From Limimaricola variabilis (GTDB lineage Bacteria; Pseudomonadota; Alphaproteobacteria; Rhodobacterales; Rhodobacteraceae), in contig NZ_JACIBX010000003.1 of the NCBI RefSeq assembly GCF_014195545.1, forward strand, positions 186,001 through 250,000: DNA of 64,000 bases, read 5' to 3'. A program made the translations under genes and the position numbers. The notes beneath the pieces are model-generated. The model saw only the letters and a program-made list of their open reading frames with translations. It was not told the DNA's origin and searched no databases. How positions within the stretch are numbered: the first letter of the stretch is position 1; each line of letters starts with the position of its first letter. Positions 7,962-15,617 of this stretch are shown piece after piece.

Positions 7962-8579
7962 ATGACCGATCCATTCTTCGACCCACTCGCCTACCTCCCG
8001 CCCGACATTCCGCCGAGCGTCGCAAAGCGCGCACTCCCTCGTATTGAAGGCGCCTGGAAGAAGCTCCGCGCAATGAGCGTCGAGAAGCTCCAGTCGATGG
8101 CCGCCGAGGCTGAAGCTGACTTCGCCTTACCTCACCGCCTGAGCCTCTCTTACAACAAGACAGGCGGGCTCGTGGGCGTCTCACTCAGGGCCGTCTCAGT
8201 TAAAAAGGTGGAAGAGGCTACCTCCGGCCACTTCGTCGACCTCCACCCCTTCCTCCCTCATGAGAACTCGATTCAGCTCGCGCTATGGGAGGTCTACGTC
8301 GTGCACTCTCGGAATATCCTCCACCGCCGGCACGGCGAGAGACCCTTCCTCGGCTTCGATGACGAGGAGCTCTCTCAGATATACTCGGCCGGCCATGTGA
8401 AAGACCTCGAACGGCGTAAGCTCGACCCGATGGACGCCAAGATCGCCGCGCCGCAATGGGCGCTCCAGCTCGAAGCCGGCCACGAGCTTCACATCCGGAA
8501 GCATGAGAGCAACCATGACAAAATGGAACGCCATGCCGCTCAGCTCGCTCGACGCAAAGCCGCCGAGGTCGTCGAGTGA
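7962..8579 (+). CDS. Hypothetical protein, 205 aa
   Basis: ATG 7962 follows AAAGGGATACC. The proline-rich N-terminus (DPLAYLPPDIPPSV) leads into helices and a His-rich C-terminal part (HVKDLERRKLD, HELHIRKHESNHDKMERH). Not recognised; the C-terminal charged helix could bind nucleic acid. The stop overlaps the next start (GTGA), so the two are probably translated together. Confidence 0.6.
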   Translation: MTDPFFDPLAYLPPDIPPSVAKRALPRIEGAWKKLRAMSVEKLQSMAAEAEADFALPHRLSLSYNKTGGLVGVSLRAVSVKKVEEATSGHFVDLHPFLPHENSIQLALWEVYVVHSRNILHRRHGERPFLGFDDEELSQIYSAGHVKDLERRKLDPMDAKIAAPQWALQLEAGHELHIRKHESNHDKMERHAAQLARRKAAEVVE

Positions 8580-8941
8580 GCCTCTCAAACCATCGGAAGC
8601 TCGAACTCATCGGAGCCGTTTCCCGCGGCTCTGATAGCGTGCGCCAACTCGACGGTGCCGTCCTCCTTCGTCACGGCGAGCTTCTCGTGAGCGTCTCGAA
8701 ATCAGGCGGGCGGATCGGGATACCCTTCGACCAGGATACCGCCGCCTTCCTCTCGACGCTGGGAGTGCGTGAGCGCGCTCAGGAGGCCGTGGAGCGCGGT
8801 GAAAGTAACCCCACCCGCGAGCCTCTCAGATACGCCCTCGCGCCGGAAAATGGCCGAGGGGCTCGAAGCTATGCGGCAAGCGATGCGAACCGCTTCCTGA
8901 CTTCGGCGACGGCCGCCTCCGGTGATCTCGCGACGATGTAG
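8576..8941 (+). CDS. Hypothetical protein, 121 aa
   Basis: Starts with GTG 8576 overlapping the preceding stop by four bases. The first 80 residues (LELIGAVSRGSDSVRQLDG, ELLVSVSKSGGRIGIPFD) look like a folded small beta protein. The C-terminal 25-30 residues lie over the 3' end of the convergent nuclease gene (8869-9204) and are lower complexity, so the natural end may differ. Function unknown. Confidence 0.5.
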   Translation: MSLSNHRKLELIGAVSRGSDSVRQLDGAVLLRHGELLVSVSKSGGRIGIPFDQDTAAFLSTLGVRERAQEAVERGESNPTREPLRYALAPENGRGARSYAASDANRFLTSATAASGDLATM

Positions 8942-9204
8942 ATCCCGCCTGACTTTCCGAAGACTTTCTGGAACCTCTTCTGGCTCTCTTCCTGAGAGCA
9001 GGTGGGGGTCTTCACTCCGACGCCGATGAAACGCCCCTGATAGCATCCCAAGATGTCCGGCGAGCCTTTGAGGCCGAAGCGGATGACCCGCTTCCCGTCC
9101 ATGCTCTTTCCGGTGCCGGTATCGTTCTTCCACCAGATCGCCTCTCCTGCAAATGCGGTCGAGAAAGCGACGAGGATACCGTTCTGTATCGTCCGCTCTT
9201 TCAT
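8869..9204 (-). CDS. VRR-NUC domain protein, probably inactive
   Basis: A 111-residue protein of the size and layout of phage and plasmid stand-alone VRR-NUC nucleases: GLKGSPDILGCYQGRF supplies the conserved GxPDI, and KRFQKVFGKSGGIYIVARS is the typical C-terminal helix-strand. The catalytic (I/V)EVK motif reads VGVK here, so the acidic residue is lost; this predicts loss of cleavage unless it is a sequence error. ATG 9204 overlaps the TGA that ends the helicase remnant (ATGA), indicating a former helicase-nuclease operon. Confidence 0.7.
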   Translation of the reverse strand: MKERTIQNGILVAFSTAFAGEAIWWKNDTGTGKSMDGKRVIRFGLKGSPDILGCYQGRFIGVGVKTPTCSQEESQKRFQKVFGKSGGIYIVARSPEAAVAEVRKRFASLAA

Positions 9205-10686
9205 GCGGCCGACCTCTTGCTCTGCCTGAGCTTGTGCCGCTGATAGGCCCAGCCGGGCTTGTAGCCCCGCTCTCGTGCGAGCTGGGAGCCAGTCCTCAAG
9301 GGTCTTCTCGACGCTCTCCTCGGCCTTCCTCCTTTTTCTAACTTTCGCGGTGGAGCCGTTCGCGCTCGGACTTCTCAAGCTCGCGAAGCTCTTCGGCGCG
9401 AGCTTTGGGGATGCGGCTCTTGACCGGGTGCTCGTGCCCACATTGCGGACACTCCGGCGCGCTCGGATGGATGGCGTAGCACTCGAGACACTGACGCACC
9501 GCGAGCGTCTCGCCGTCCTCGGTCTTCGAGGCGGCTCGAGCCTTCCGATCCTGGGACTCGAGGCTCCACTTATGGTCGAGTTCAGGGATGCCGTGGCAAA
9601 GCGTATTCGAGACGCAATCGATGATCTTCGCGTGGGTCTTACCGCTCGCCTGGATCGCGGCATGGCGACCCTCTCTCGTCTCAAGGTCGAAGCCCTTTGC
9701 GTAGACCGGCCGGATCGCCCTGGCGATCTGCTGGAGCACTAATGTGAGGCTCGCGCTGGGACGTAGAAGCGTGGCGCACTCGAGTTCGGGGAGATCGAAG
9801 CCTTCAGAGGCGCAATCTATGACCACGAGCTGCCGGGTCTTCTCCTGGCCAATGCGTTCGATGATGGCTTCCCGCTCATCATCCAGTGTTTCGCCGGTGA
9901 GGGTTTCTGCCGAGACGCCGGCTGCAAGATAGGCCGCGACGACCTGCTCTCCGTGCGCGACTGAGCATGTGAAAGTGACCCCTCGACCCTTAATGGGGAA
10001 TAGCTCCAAGAACGTCGCCACCGCGTCGCCGGTGACTTCCTTTCAAGCGAGAACCTCCCCCACTTTGACGAGGTCGAAGTCGCCGCCGGGTCCCACGTGG
10101 ATCGCGCCGAGCTTACGCCGAGACCCGATGACACGGCATGGCAATAGGAAGCCCTCGGAGATCATTCAGGACGGAGCCGGGCCGTCGATCATCGCCTCAA
10201 ACGCCTCACACAGACCCCGCCCGTCGAGGAGCCAGGGCGTTCCCGTGAGCCCGATGAAAATCGCGTCAGGATACGCCTTATAAAGGACCCGGTATTGATT
10301 GCTCAGCGCGTGATGTGTCTCGTCGATGAAGATCAGATCCGGCGTCCTGACCTTCTCGTAGCGCGAGCCGAGAGAGCCGATAGAGGCCACCTGGATCGCG
10401 GTCTCTGCCCCGCCTTGATGAACCCCGATCTCGAACCCTGCGGCCCAAAATGGCGCGCCGCCTGGCTGATGAGGTTGTCTCGATGGGCGGCAAACCAGGC
10501 GACCGAGCCGCGGCTCTCAGCATCGCGGAGGATTTCTTCGGCGAGGTTAGTTTTTCCTCCGCCGGTCACGAGTTGGATGAGAATACGGCGCACGCCCTGG
10601 GCGTGCTTCTCACGGGCTTCTTGCTTGATTTTGGCTTGATATGGTCTCAACCTCGACGAGTGCTGCACGCCTGATATTTCATGCAT
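9201..10686 (-). pseudogene. DEAD/DEAH-type helicase, broken by stops and frameshifts
   Basis: All parts of a superfamily 2 helicase are present in order on the minus strand: LRPYQ, Walker A LVTGGGKT, WFAAHRDNLISQ, motif II IFIDETHHA, motif III GLTGTPW, a C-terminal helicase lobe ending QQIARAIRP, a zinc ribbon (CLEC, CPQCGHEH) and the C-terminal ERGYKPGWAYQRHK motif common in phage and plasmid helicases. They do not lie in one frame. A frameshift is needed near 10452, in-frame TGA codons occur at 10166-10168 and 10043-10045, a TAG ends the zinc-ribbon frame at 9338, and further shifts are needed at about 9300-9340. The longest intact piece is 9338-10021. Several conserved residues also deviate, for example Ala for Gly in motif VI. 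A decayed gene is the likeliest reading; poor sequence quality is the alternative. Confidence 0.8.
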
Positions 10687-10710
10687 ACAGGGGAGACATA
10701 GAGGCGGGCG

Positions 10711-10977
10711 ATGGATCTATTTCGGACGAAGATCAGGACCGGGTTTGAGCGCACCGGATGGTCGATGAACGAGCTATCGGAGCGCGCCGGTATGAACAGG
10801 AACGCCCTTCAACAAATCATGAGCGGGAGAGCGAAAAACCCGCGTCTCGACACGATCAGACAGATCGCTTTCGCGCTGGGTGATGACCCTCGAACCTACC
10901 TCGCGCCGATGACCCCGCGAGAGTTTTTCGAGGTGATGAGGGCACGCCCGGCGCCCTCACCAGAGACCTCGGATTAG
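10711..10977 (+). CDS. XRE-family HTH regulator
   Basis: An 88-residue protein whose residues 15-60 form a Cro/C1-type helix-turn-helix (WSMNELSERAGMNRNALQQIMSG, then PRLDTIRQIAFALG). It is small enough to be a DNA-binding domain only, as in phage and plasmid repressors. It is divergent from the helicase remnant with only 24 bases between the starts, so it probably controlled that promoter and may bind the ATACCGG array at 5803-5856. Its stop overlaps the end of the convergent mobilisation gene by four bases. Confidence 0.82.
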   Translation: MDLFRTKIRTGFERTGWSMNELSERAGMNRNALQQIMSGRAKNPRLDTIRQIAFALGDDPRTYLAPMTPREFFEVMRARPAPSPETSD

Positions 10978-12575
10978 TCGCGATCGGCGCCGAGTTCGCG
11001 GATCGCTTCCATCCCGTGCTTGACCTCCGGGTCTTTCAGCATGCCGAGCTGCTTCGCCATTATGTAGAGCGGCTTCGCGTATGAGACGAGCTTGTCGCGC
11101 ATCTCGCCGAGAGACTTCGCGAAGGCCCTGAGCTTCGTCTCTTTCTCGGTAAGCTCGGTCTCTTTCGTGACGAGATCGACCTCCTTCGCGGCGAGCTCTT
11201 TGGCCTTCTCGGCGCGCTCCTTGTCCTCCCTCTTGAACCACTCGGCACGCTCCCGATCCTCTTGGGCGCGACGCTCGATCGCCGCCTTCTCGGCCGCCGC
11301 TTGCTCTCTCCGCACCTTGTCAAGGAACCCCTTCCGCGCCGCCTTCTGACGCGCCTCCTCGTCCTTCTTTGCGGCCTCGGCTCGGGCCTTCATCTCCTCC
11401 ATGACGAGATCGGCGACCGCTTCCGGCTTCTCGATGATCTGCTCACTCGTGCCGTATTTTACGGCATGCAGGTCGAGAAGTGCCTGACGCTCGCGACGGG
11501 TTTTCGCCTCGTGCCGCACGTCCGGGGAAATGACGCCAAGAGCCTCCAGGTAGTCGAGCGCGAGTGTCTGCCGATCGTCCTTCCGAACCTTCTCGGCTGA
11601 GCCCTTCTCAGCGATCTTCTCGGCCATCGCTTTCCGGATGAGCCACATCGCCTGGGCTTGCTTCGAGCCGCGAGGGATGGCCACGTCTCCAGCCGCTTTG
11701 AGCCCCTCCTCGATGTCCTTCGCCTCGATCTTCGCCCGACGAGATTTCGCCGCTCGAGCCTCACCGCGGACGATGCCCATGTCTCGATGTTCGGGCTGAT
11801 CGAAGAAGTCCCCAACAACGTCTTGAGCGACCTCGTAGCCACGCTTGACGACGACCCGTTTCGGCTTCCCGTCGACGAGTTTTGTCTCGACGTGATCCCC
11901 GATGCACCGGTGATCCGTAAGCTTCCAGAGCTTGCGTCCGAGCGCGTAACGCTTGCTCGGCTTCTCCTCACTCACCTGAGCCAGGATCGCTTGGAAGTGG
12001 ATCGACTGCTCGTCGACGTCGATGCGCTCGTAAGCGAGCATCTCGCCAAACTCTTCAACCAGGAACGCGTGACCGACGCGGGCGAAGCGTTGCATCTTGC
12101 GCTTGTCAAAACGGGCGACCAAGCCCTGATCGTCGAGGAACTGGAAAATCTCCTTCTTCGGCGTATCCTCATCCGCTCGGAAGAAGTCTCGGTGCACTGT
12201 GAGCACTGCTTCACGGAGCGGGCCCCGGCTCTTCTTCTGCTCATTCCAGGGCTGACGAAGACCCGTCCTTTTCGCCGCGGCGAGATCCTTCTTCCGACCC
12301 ATCTTCTCGAGGCCGAGAAGGTTGGAGCGGAGATTAAGCTCGGACATCTCCCTCGACATTGCGACGAGATCTTTCGCCGTCTCGACCGACCCGGTGACGA
12401 TCTTGTTTATGTGCGTCCGAGCCGGGTCAACGTGATCCAGGTTTCCGATCGTCCGCTCGCCGTGGGCAATCATTCCGAACGCGTCCGCGGGCGTCATCGA
12501 CGCGAAGCGGAGAACGATGGGGAACTTCCCGTCCGCCCTCATTTTTTGAGCGTGTGTGAGTTGGTTTTGTGACAT
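10974..12575 (-). CDS. MobV/Pre-like plasmid mobilisation protein
   Basis: A 533-residue protein. The N-terminal half resembles the MobV/Pre relaxase family: NLDHVDPARTHINK corresponds to the conserved nHidpsrthlN region, and RIDVDEQSIHFQAILAQV to the metal-binding DE-x-PHxHf motif, though only one His of the pair is kept. Residues about 380-510 form a long charged coiled coil (EEARQKAARKGF to TEKETKLRAF), also usual for Mob/Pre proteins. ATG 12575 follows GGAGGGAGGG and is preferred over an upstream in-frame ATG. It implies that the 4.9-13.8 kb block derives from a mobilisable plasmid or integrative element. Loss of one His questions its activity. Confidence 0.6.
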   Translation of the reverse strand: MSQNQLTHAQKMRADGKFPIVLRFASMTPADAFGMIAHGERTIGNLDHVDPARTHINKIVTGSVETAKDLVAMSREMSELNLRSNLLGLEKMGRKKDLAAAKRTGLRQPWNEQKKSRGPLREAVLTVHRDFFRADEDTPKKEIFQFLDDQGLVARFDKRKMQRFARVGHAFLVEEFGEMLAYERIDVDEQSIHFQAILAQVSEEKPSKRYALGRKLWKLTDHRCIGDHVETKLVDGKPKRVVVKRGYEVAQDVVGDFFDQPEHRDMGIVRGEARAAKSRRAKIEAKDIEEGLKAAGDVAIPRGSKQAQAMWLIRKAMAEKIAEKGSAEKVRKDDRQTLALDYLEALGVISPDVRHEAKTRRERQALLDLHAVKYGTSEQIIEKPEAVADLVMEEMKARAEAAKKDEEARQKAARKGFLDKVRREQAAAEKAAIERRAQEDRERAEWFKREDKERAEKAKELAAKEVDLVTKETELTEKETKLRAFAKSLGEMRDKLVSYAKPLYIMAKQLGMLKDPEVKHGMEAIRELGADRD

Positions 12576-12654
12576 TCTGCCCTCCCTCCGGTTCTGGTTT
12601 CCGGAGGGGAAATCGCGCCTCAAATACCGGCTCGCTCCTTTTCGTGACAGATTT

Positions 12655-12687
12655 CTGACAGGGGCATACTCACTAAGAGAGTGTCAG
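12655..12687. repeat. Inverted repeat upstream of the mob gene, candidate oriT
   Basis: CTGACA (12655-12660) and TGTCAG (12682-12687) enclose a smaller inverted repeat (ACTCACTAAGAGAGT), about 80 bases upstream of the mobilisation protein start. Relaxases of this class nick near such hairpins, and oriT usually adjoins the mob gene. No known oriT core sequence is recognised, so this is positional inference. Confidence 0.3.
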
Positions 12688-13046
12688 GACGCGCAAGCGC
12701 ATCCAGACTCTCTCCCGTTCGCATGGGAGGTTATTGCTTCCGCCCTTCCTCCCCTGACCCCACCAACACCCTGGGACAGTGGCGCCGCCCCCTTCCCAAA
12801 CCCTTACCCCCGCATGTGGAGACTTCGCTCTCCCCCTGACCCCCAGCGACGTAAGAGGAAAACGCTCGCCGCTGTTTCCTCCTGGACCTCCTTTTCGGCG
12901 TCTCCGACGGGGCCGTCTGCCGACCGGTGGGAGGACGCTCTACGCTCTCCCCGGAACCCCCTCTCGTGCCCGGAGGGGGGCGCACGCGCTGCCCCTCTCC
13001 GAACCTCTCCCAGGCGCGCCGGCGGCGGGCTTTCCCGAACAGGACT

Positions 13047-13290
13047 GAACGCTGTTCCGACCGGAACACCGTTCAATCTCGACCACCACGACACGGATTC
13101 CCGTCCGGAACACCGTGTCTCCCTGAACGCTGTTCCGGCCGGAACAGTGTTCAAGTCGGAGCATTTCGAAGCCGAAGGCGGGACACTGTTCCGGCCGGGA
13201 CAATGTCCCATACCCATATGCGGTGAGCCGGCTCTCCCAACTCAACTTGGGATCTTCGGGACACGAAGTCCCGGCCGGTACTCCGTGTCC
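13047..13290. repeat. Cluster of five long CCGG-centred palindromes
   Basis: Five imperfect palindromes of 28-32 bases lie within 244 bases: 13047-13074, 13091-13118, 13125-13152, 13180-13209 and 13259-13290. Arms follow GAACGCTGTTCCGG or GGGACACTGTTCCGG and their complements, matching at 12/14, 10/14, 13/14, 13/15 and 14/16 positions. Most centres read CCGGCCGG. Centre-to-centre distances are about 44, 34, 56 and 80 bases. They lie between the mobilisation gene and a small HTH gene. Possible roles are binding sites for that HTH protein, a partition or replication site, or a mobile palindromic repeat family. Confidence 0.7.
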
Positions 13291-13379
13291 TTCGTTTCCA
13301 TAACTGTCCCAAGAAACCCACATCCCTTCCAGGCCTGCCCACTGGACGCAAACCCGATGCCCCTGCCCTCGATCTTCCC

Positions 13380-13782
13380 ATGCCGAAACCCCGCCGAGGT
13401 AAGCCTCAAAGACAAGCGCGCCACCCTCGAGTATGGCATCCGAGAGGGGCTCTCTCCGGCCGGTCTGAGCAAGATCACCGGCATCGACGACCGCACCCTC
13501 GGCGTATGGCGCGAGGAGGTCGCGACCGCTATCCGCCTCGACTAACTGCCTCGCGAGATGCCTGCCGCTCCGGTTGCCAAATCGGCTCCGGCGCCACCCA
13601 AAGCGAGCCAGGCACCTGTCGCCGAGACGGCTCCTCGTCGCGCCGCTCGAAGCCACCGATCTCACGCCGAGAAGCTCGCCATCCTGGAAGAGCAGAAGCG
13701 AAAGAAGCTCTCTGATACTGAGACCGCAAGGCGTGCGGCGTCACCTGTCCGTCGTCAGATGATTTGGGACACGATGGTCTGA
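13380..13782 (+). pseudogene. Small HTH protein gene split by a frameshift and a stop
   Basis: ATG 13380 opens with MPKPRRGKP, but the convincing continuation (LKDKRATLEYGIREGL, SPAGLSKITGIDDRTLGVW, a helix-turn-helix-like stretch) lies in another frame, also reachable from ATG 13357. That frame ends at TAA 13543-13545 and resumes in frame from 13558 as an Ala/Pro linker and a basic helix (HAEKLAILEEQKRKKLSD) ending at 13782. The simplest reading is one former protein of about 130 residues with an HTH, a linker and a basic tail, broken twice. The parts could instead be two tiny genes, 13357-13545 and 13558-13782. Confidence 0.45.
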
Positions 13783-13790
13783 CGACGGAC
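13747..13790. repeat. Perfect 13-bp inverted repeat
   Basis: GTCCGTCGTCAGA (13747-13759) and TCTGACGACGGAC (13778-13790) are exact complements separated by 18 bases, across the end of the small basic-tail frame. There is no T tract, so it is a weak candidate for an intrinsic terminator; a protein-binding or recombination site at the edge of the plasmid-like block is an alternative. Confidence 0.5.
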
Positions 13791-13922
13791 ATATCCGCAA
13801 AGATGTTGCATCTCTGGTCTTGATATCCGCTTTCGAGAGCGCATTTTGGGCAATGCATTCCAGCCGAAAGCTGGGGTGCGGCGGGGGAACCCGCGATCAA
13901 CTCGAAACAGATTGGAAACCCT

Positions 13923-14471
13923 ATGAGTGATACACCTCACTACTCTGCCTTCCTGCACTGCCTCTATGACGAACCCTGCCCTCGTGGTCAGATTGGTAGA
14001 GGAACGCACTACTCCGTGCTCCGCGGAGCCACATGGCTCGACGAAACTGGCGGCAAGCGTTCCAGTGCGTCGATTCAGGATCTGGCTGTGATCTGGGACG
14101 AGGATCACGATGAGCGCGTCATTGGGGTTATTGAGCGCCTCTATATGTCTGGGCTGTTGTTCCCTGTCTTGTTTATCGGTGAGCGTAAAGGCAGCCTGAC
14201 CGTCGTACTTTCTGAGATTTATGCCTGCACCGTCACCCCAGCAGAGCGTCAAGCCTACGAGGCCCGTGTCAAGGATATTGCAGCGGCTGTAGATGAAGAC
14301 TATTGGCCCACCGAGTTTGGGGTGTTTGATGTGCGCTCTCAGCCTGGCACAACGGCTACGGGGGGCGATTATCAGGGGATGCTGATACAGGGCGCCTCTG
14401 AAAAAACGGACATCTATCTCCGCAACATCTATAATCTCTGGAAACTGGGGCAGAAGCCTTACAAGGCCTAA
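13923..14471 (+). CDS. Hypothetical protein, 182 aa
   Basis: A soluble protein (HYSAFLHCLYDEPCPRGQIG, LAVIWDEDHDERVIGVIERLY) with lower GC codon use than its neighbours and no family that I recognise. ATG 13923 follows GGAAACCCT, a weak ribosome-binding site. A hairpin follows its stop at 14534-14564. The interior (SLTVVLSEIYACTVTPAER) has a regular alpha/beta appearance and no stops, so it is probably a real, recently acquired gene. Confidence 0.55.
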   Translation: MSDTPHYSAFLHCLYDEPCPRGQIGRGTHYSVLRGATWLDETGGKRSSASIQDLAVIWDEDHDERVIGVIERLYMSGLLFPVLFIGERKGSLTVVLSEIYACTVTPAERQAYEARVKDIAAAVDEDYWPTEFGVFDVRSQPGTTATGGDYQGMLIQGASEKTDIYLRNIYNLWKLGQKPYKA

Positions 14472-14533
14472 GCTGGCTGCGCCAGATGCTATAGGGTCTC
14501 CATCGCCCTTTAGAGATGAGTCCTAATGATAAC

Positions 14534-14564
14534 GCGCCCGGGATGGATTTCCGGCCCGGGCGTC
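14534..14564. terminator. GC-rich hairpin, putative terminator
   Basis: CGCCCGGG and CCCGGGCG can pair across a 12-base loop (ATGGATTTCCGG), between the ends of two convergent genes. There is no long T run on either strand. Position favours a bidirectional terminator. Confidence 0.45.
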
Positions 14565-14705
14565 ATCGATTTGAATGGCGAATAAACGACGCGTATATCG
14601 CGCGGCGATCATCTTGATCCCTGAGCTTTGTGTACCCTTTGGCGCGCAGGGCGTAACGCACTGCTGGGCTGGGTAGCACTATGTGGTTGCCGTACTCGGC
14701 CATGG

Positions 14706-15377
14706 TCAGGCGGAATCTACCTCTTGCAGCACCCGGATGATGTCCGCACCCAGTTGCCGGGTGTTCTTCGGGTTGCCGCTGCCGTTTACCAGATCGACAC
14801 CGATATCGCCCGCGATCGTGCGGAGGACCGGTTTTGCTGTCGCTTCCCTGGTGCCTGACGTTTCCACCAAGATCGTCCCGTTCTCGTATTGCTGCACGAC
14901 ATGCGCGCCATGGCGTGCCGAGGCAGTGACCCTGAGGTCTTCGACCTCCCTTCGAGGCCGGGTGGGCGAAGCTGTCGGAAAGACATACTTGCCCGCGGAA
15001 CAGCGGAAGGTCTGCCGGACCTCTTCGGCCGAGCAGTCGAGCAGTTCCTCGATCGAAGCCTCTCCCTCGTCCATGTTGAGGCGAAGCACGATCACCCGGT
15101 CGACCAGATCGAAGGTCGCAACGTTGAAGCTGACCTGGGATGAGGTCGTCACGGTCTTCACCGAAATGCGCTCGTTCTCGGCGCTGACCACATCGTAACC
15201 CTGCTGGTTGGTGGCAAGCGCCATCTGCCCACGCGTGATCATCGCGGCATAGAGCTCTCCGATCCGGCCCGTCAGGTGATTGAGCTCGGCCGGCGCCACC
15301 CCCCATCCGAGCTCCTTCTCGAACCATGCCAGGGCTTCGGCGAGGGACTGGATGATCTGGACTTGGGACAGAGGCAT
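14706..15377 (-). CDS. PD-(D/E)XK nuclease-like protein
   Basis: A 223-residue protein. Residues 30-75 read GRIGELYAAMITRGQMA, GYDVVSAENERISVKTV: a GRIGE helix, then Asp, then a strand with ISVK, the arrangement of restriction-endonuclease-fold domains in restriction-linked proteins. The C-terminal segment (AKPVLRTIAGDIGV, NTRQLGADIIRVLQ) is a small DNA-binding-like module seen at the end of many bacterial restriction or regulator proteins. ATG 15377 was chosen because the upstream open frame is a shadow of the divergent gene. A strong promoter lies in the divergent gap. Likely role: nuclease or DNA-binding protein of the island; defence function is inferred. Confidence 0.6.
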   Translation of the reverse strand: MPLSQVQIIQSLAEALAWFEKELGWGVAPAELNHLTGRIGELYAAMITRGQMALATNQQGYDVVSAENERISVKTVTTSSQVSFNVATFDLVDRVIVLRLNMDEGEASIEELLDCSAEEVRQTFRCSAGKYVFPTASPTRPRREVEDLRVTASARHGAHVVQQYENGTILVETSGTREATAKPVLRTIAGDIGVDLVNGSGNPKNTRQLGADIIRVLQEVDSA

Positions 15378-15559
15378 GGACGTTCCTTGGAGTCTGCGAC
15401 CCGGAAGCTTGCTTCTACAGGGCACCTTTTTCGTCCGATCGACAAGCGGGTTGCCGTCGCAACCGCCTGAACGACAACAAGCTTCATGCCACGAAGAGGC
15501 CCTGTCAGCGCTCGGAGAGGCATCCAGAAAGTCATAGCCTACATATAAAAAGTATGTAG

Positions 15560-15588
15560 TTGACAGATAGTTTTTTATAGCTATCGTA
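15560..15588 (+). promoter_or_regulatory. Putative sigma-70 promoter
   Basis: TTGACA at 15560-15565 is followed after 16 bases by TATCGT in a locally AT-rich stretch, about 30 bases upstream of the gene at 15618. The divergent gap (15378-15617) is clearly richer in A and T than the genes on either side. Confidence 0.5.
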
Positions 15589-15617
15589 TACCTTGTAGCA
15601 AAAGATTGGAGCGTGCC

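Larger units (their letters stand above)
12576..13356. other. Long non-coding region upstream of the mobilisation gene
   Basis: About 780 bases without a credible gene; the open frames across it are Pro/Arg/Ser rich on both strands and change with the repeats. It holds an inverted repeat close to the mobilisation gene (12655-12687) and a set of five long palindromes (13047-13290). Such a gap next to a mob gene is where an origin of transfer, origin of replication or partition site would be expected. Confidence 0.5.

Noticed and set aside
9338-10168. TGA reassigned as Trp, because stops fall inside the helicase homology.
   Set aside because: Genuine TGA stops end many intact genes in the window, and the helicase also needs frameshifts, so decay is simpler.
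13047-13290. CRISPR array or tandem iterons.
   Set aside because: Units are palindromic, differ in the arms and are irregularly spaced; no direct-repeat/spacer periodicity.
12556-13545. A 329-codon plus-strand frame and overlapping minus-strand frames across the palindrome region.
   Set aside because: Composition is Pro/Arg/Ser rich, recurring peptides (VPAGT, SGRNSVQ) are simply translations of the palindromes, and frames are open on several strands at once. Only the HTH-like end is kept.
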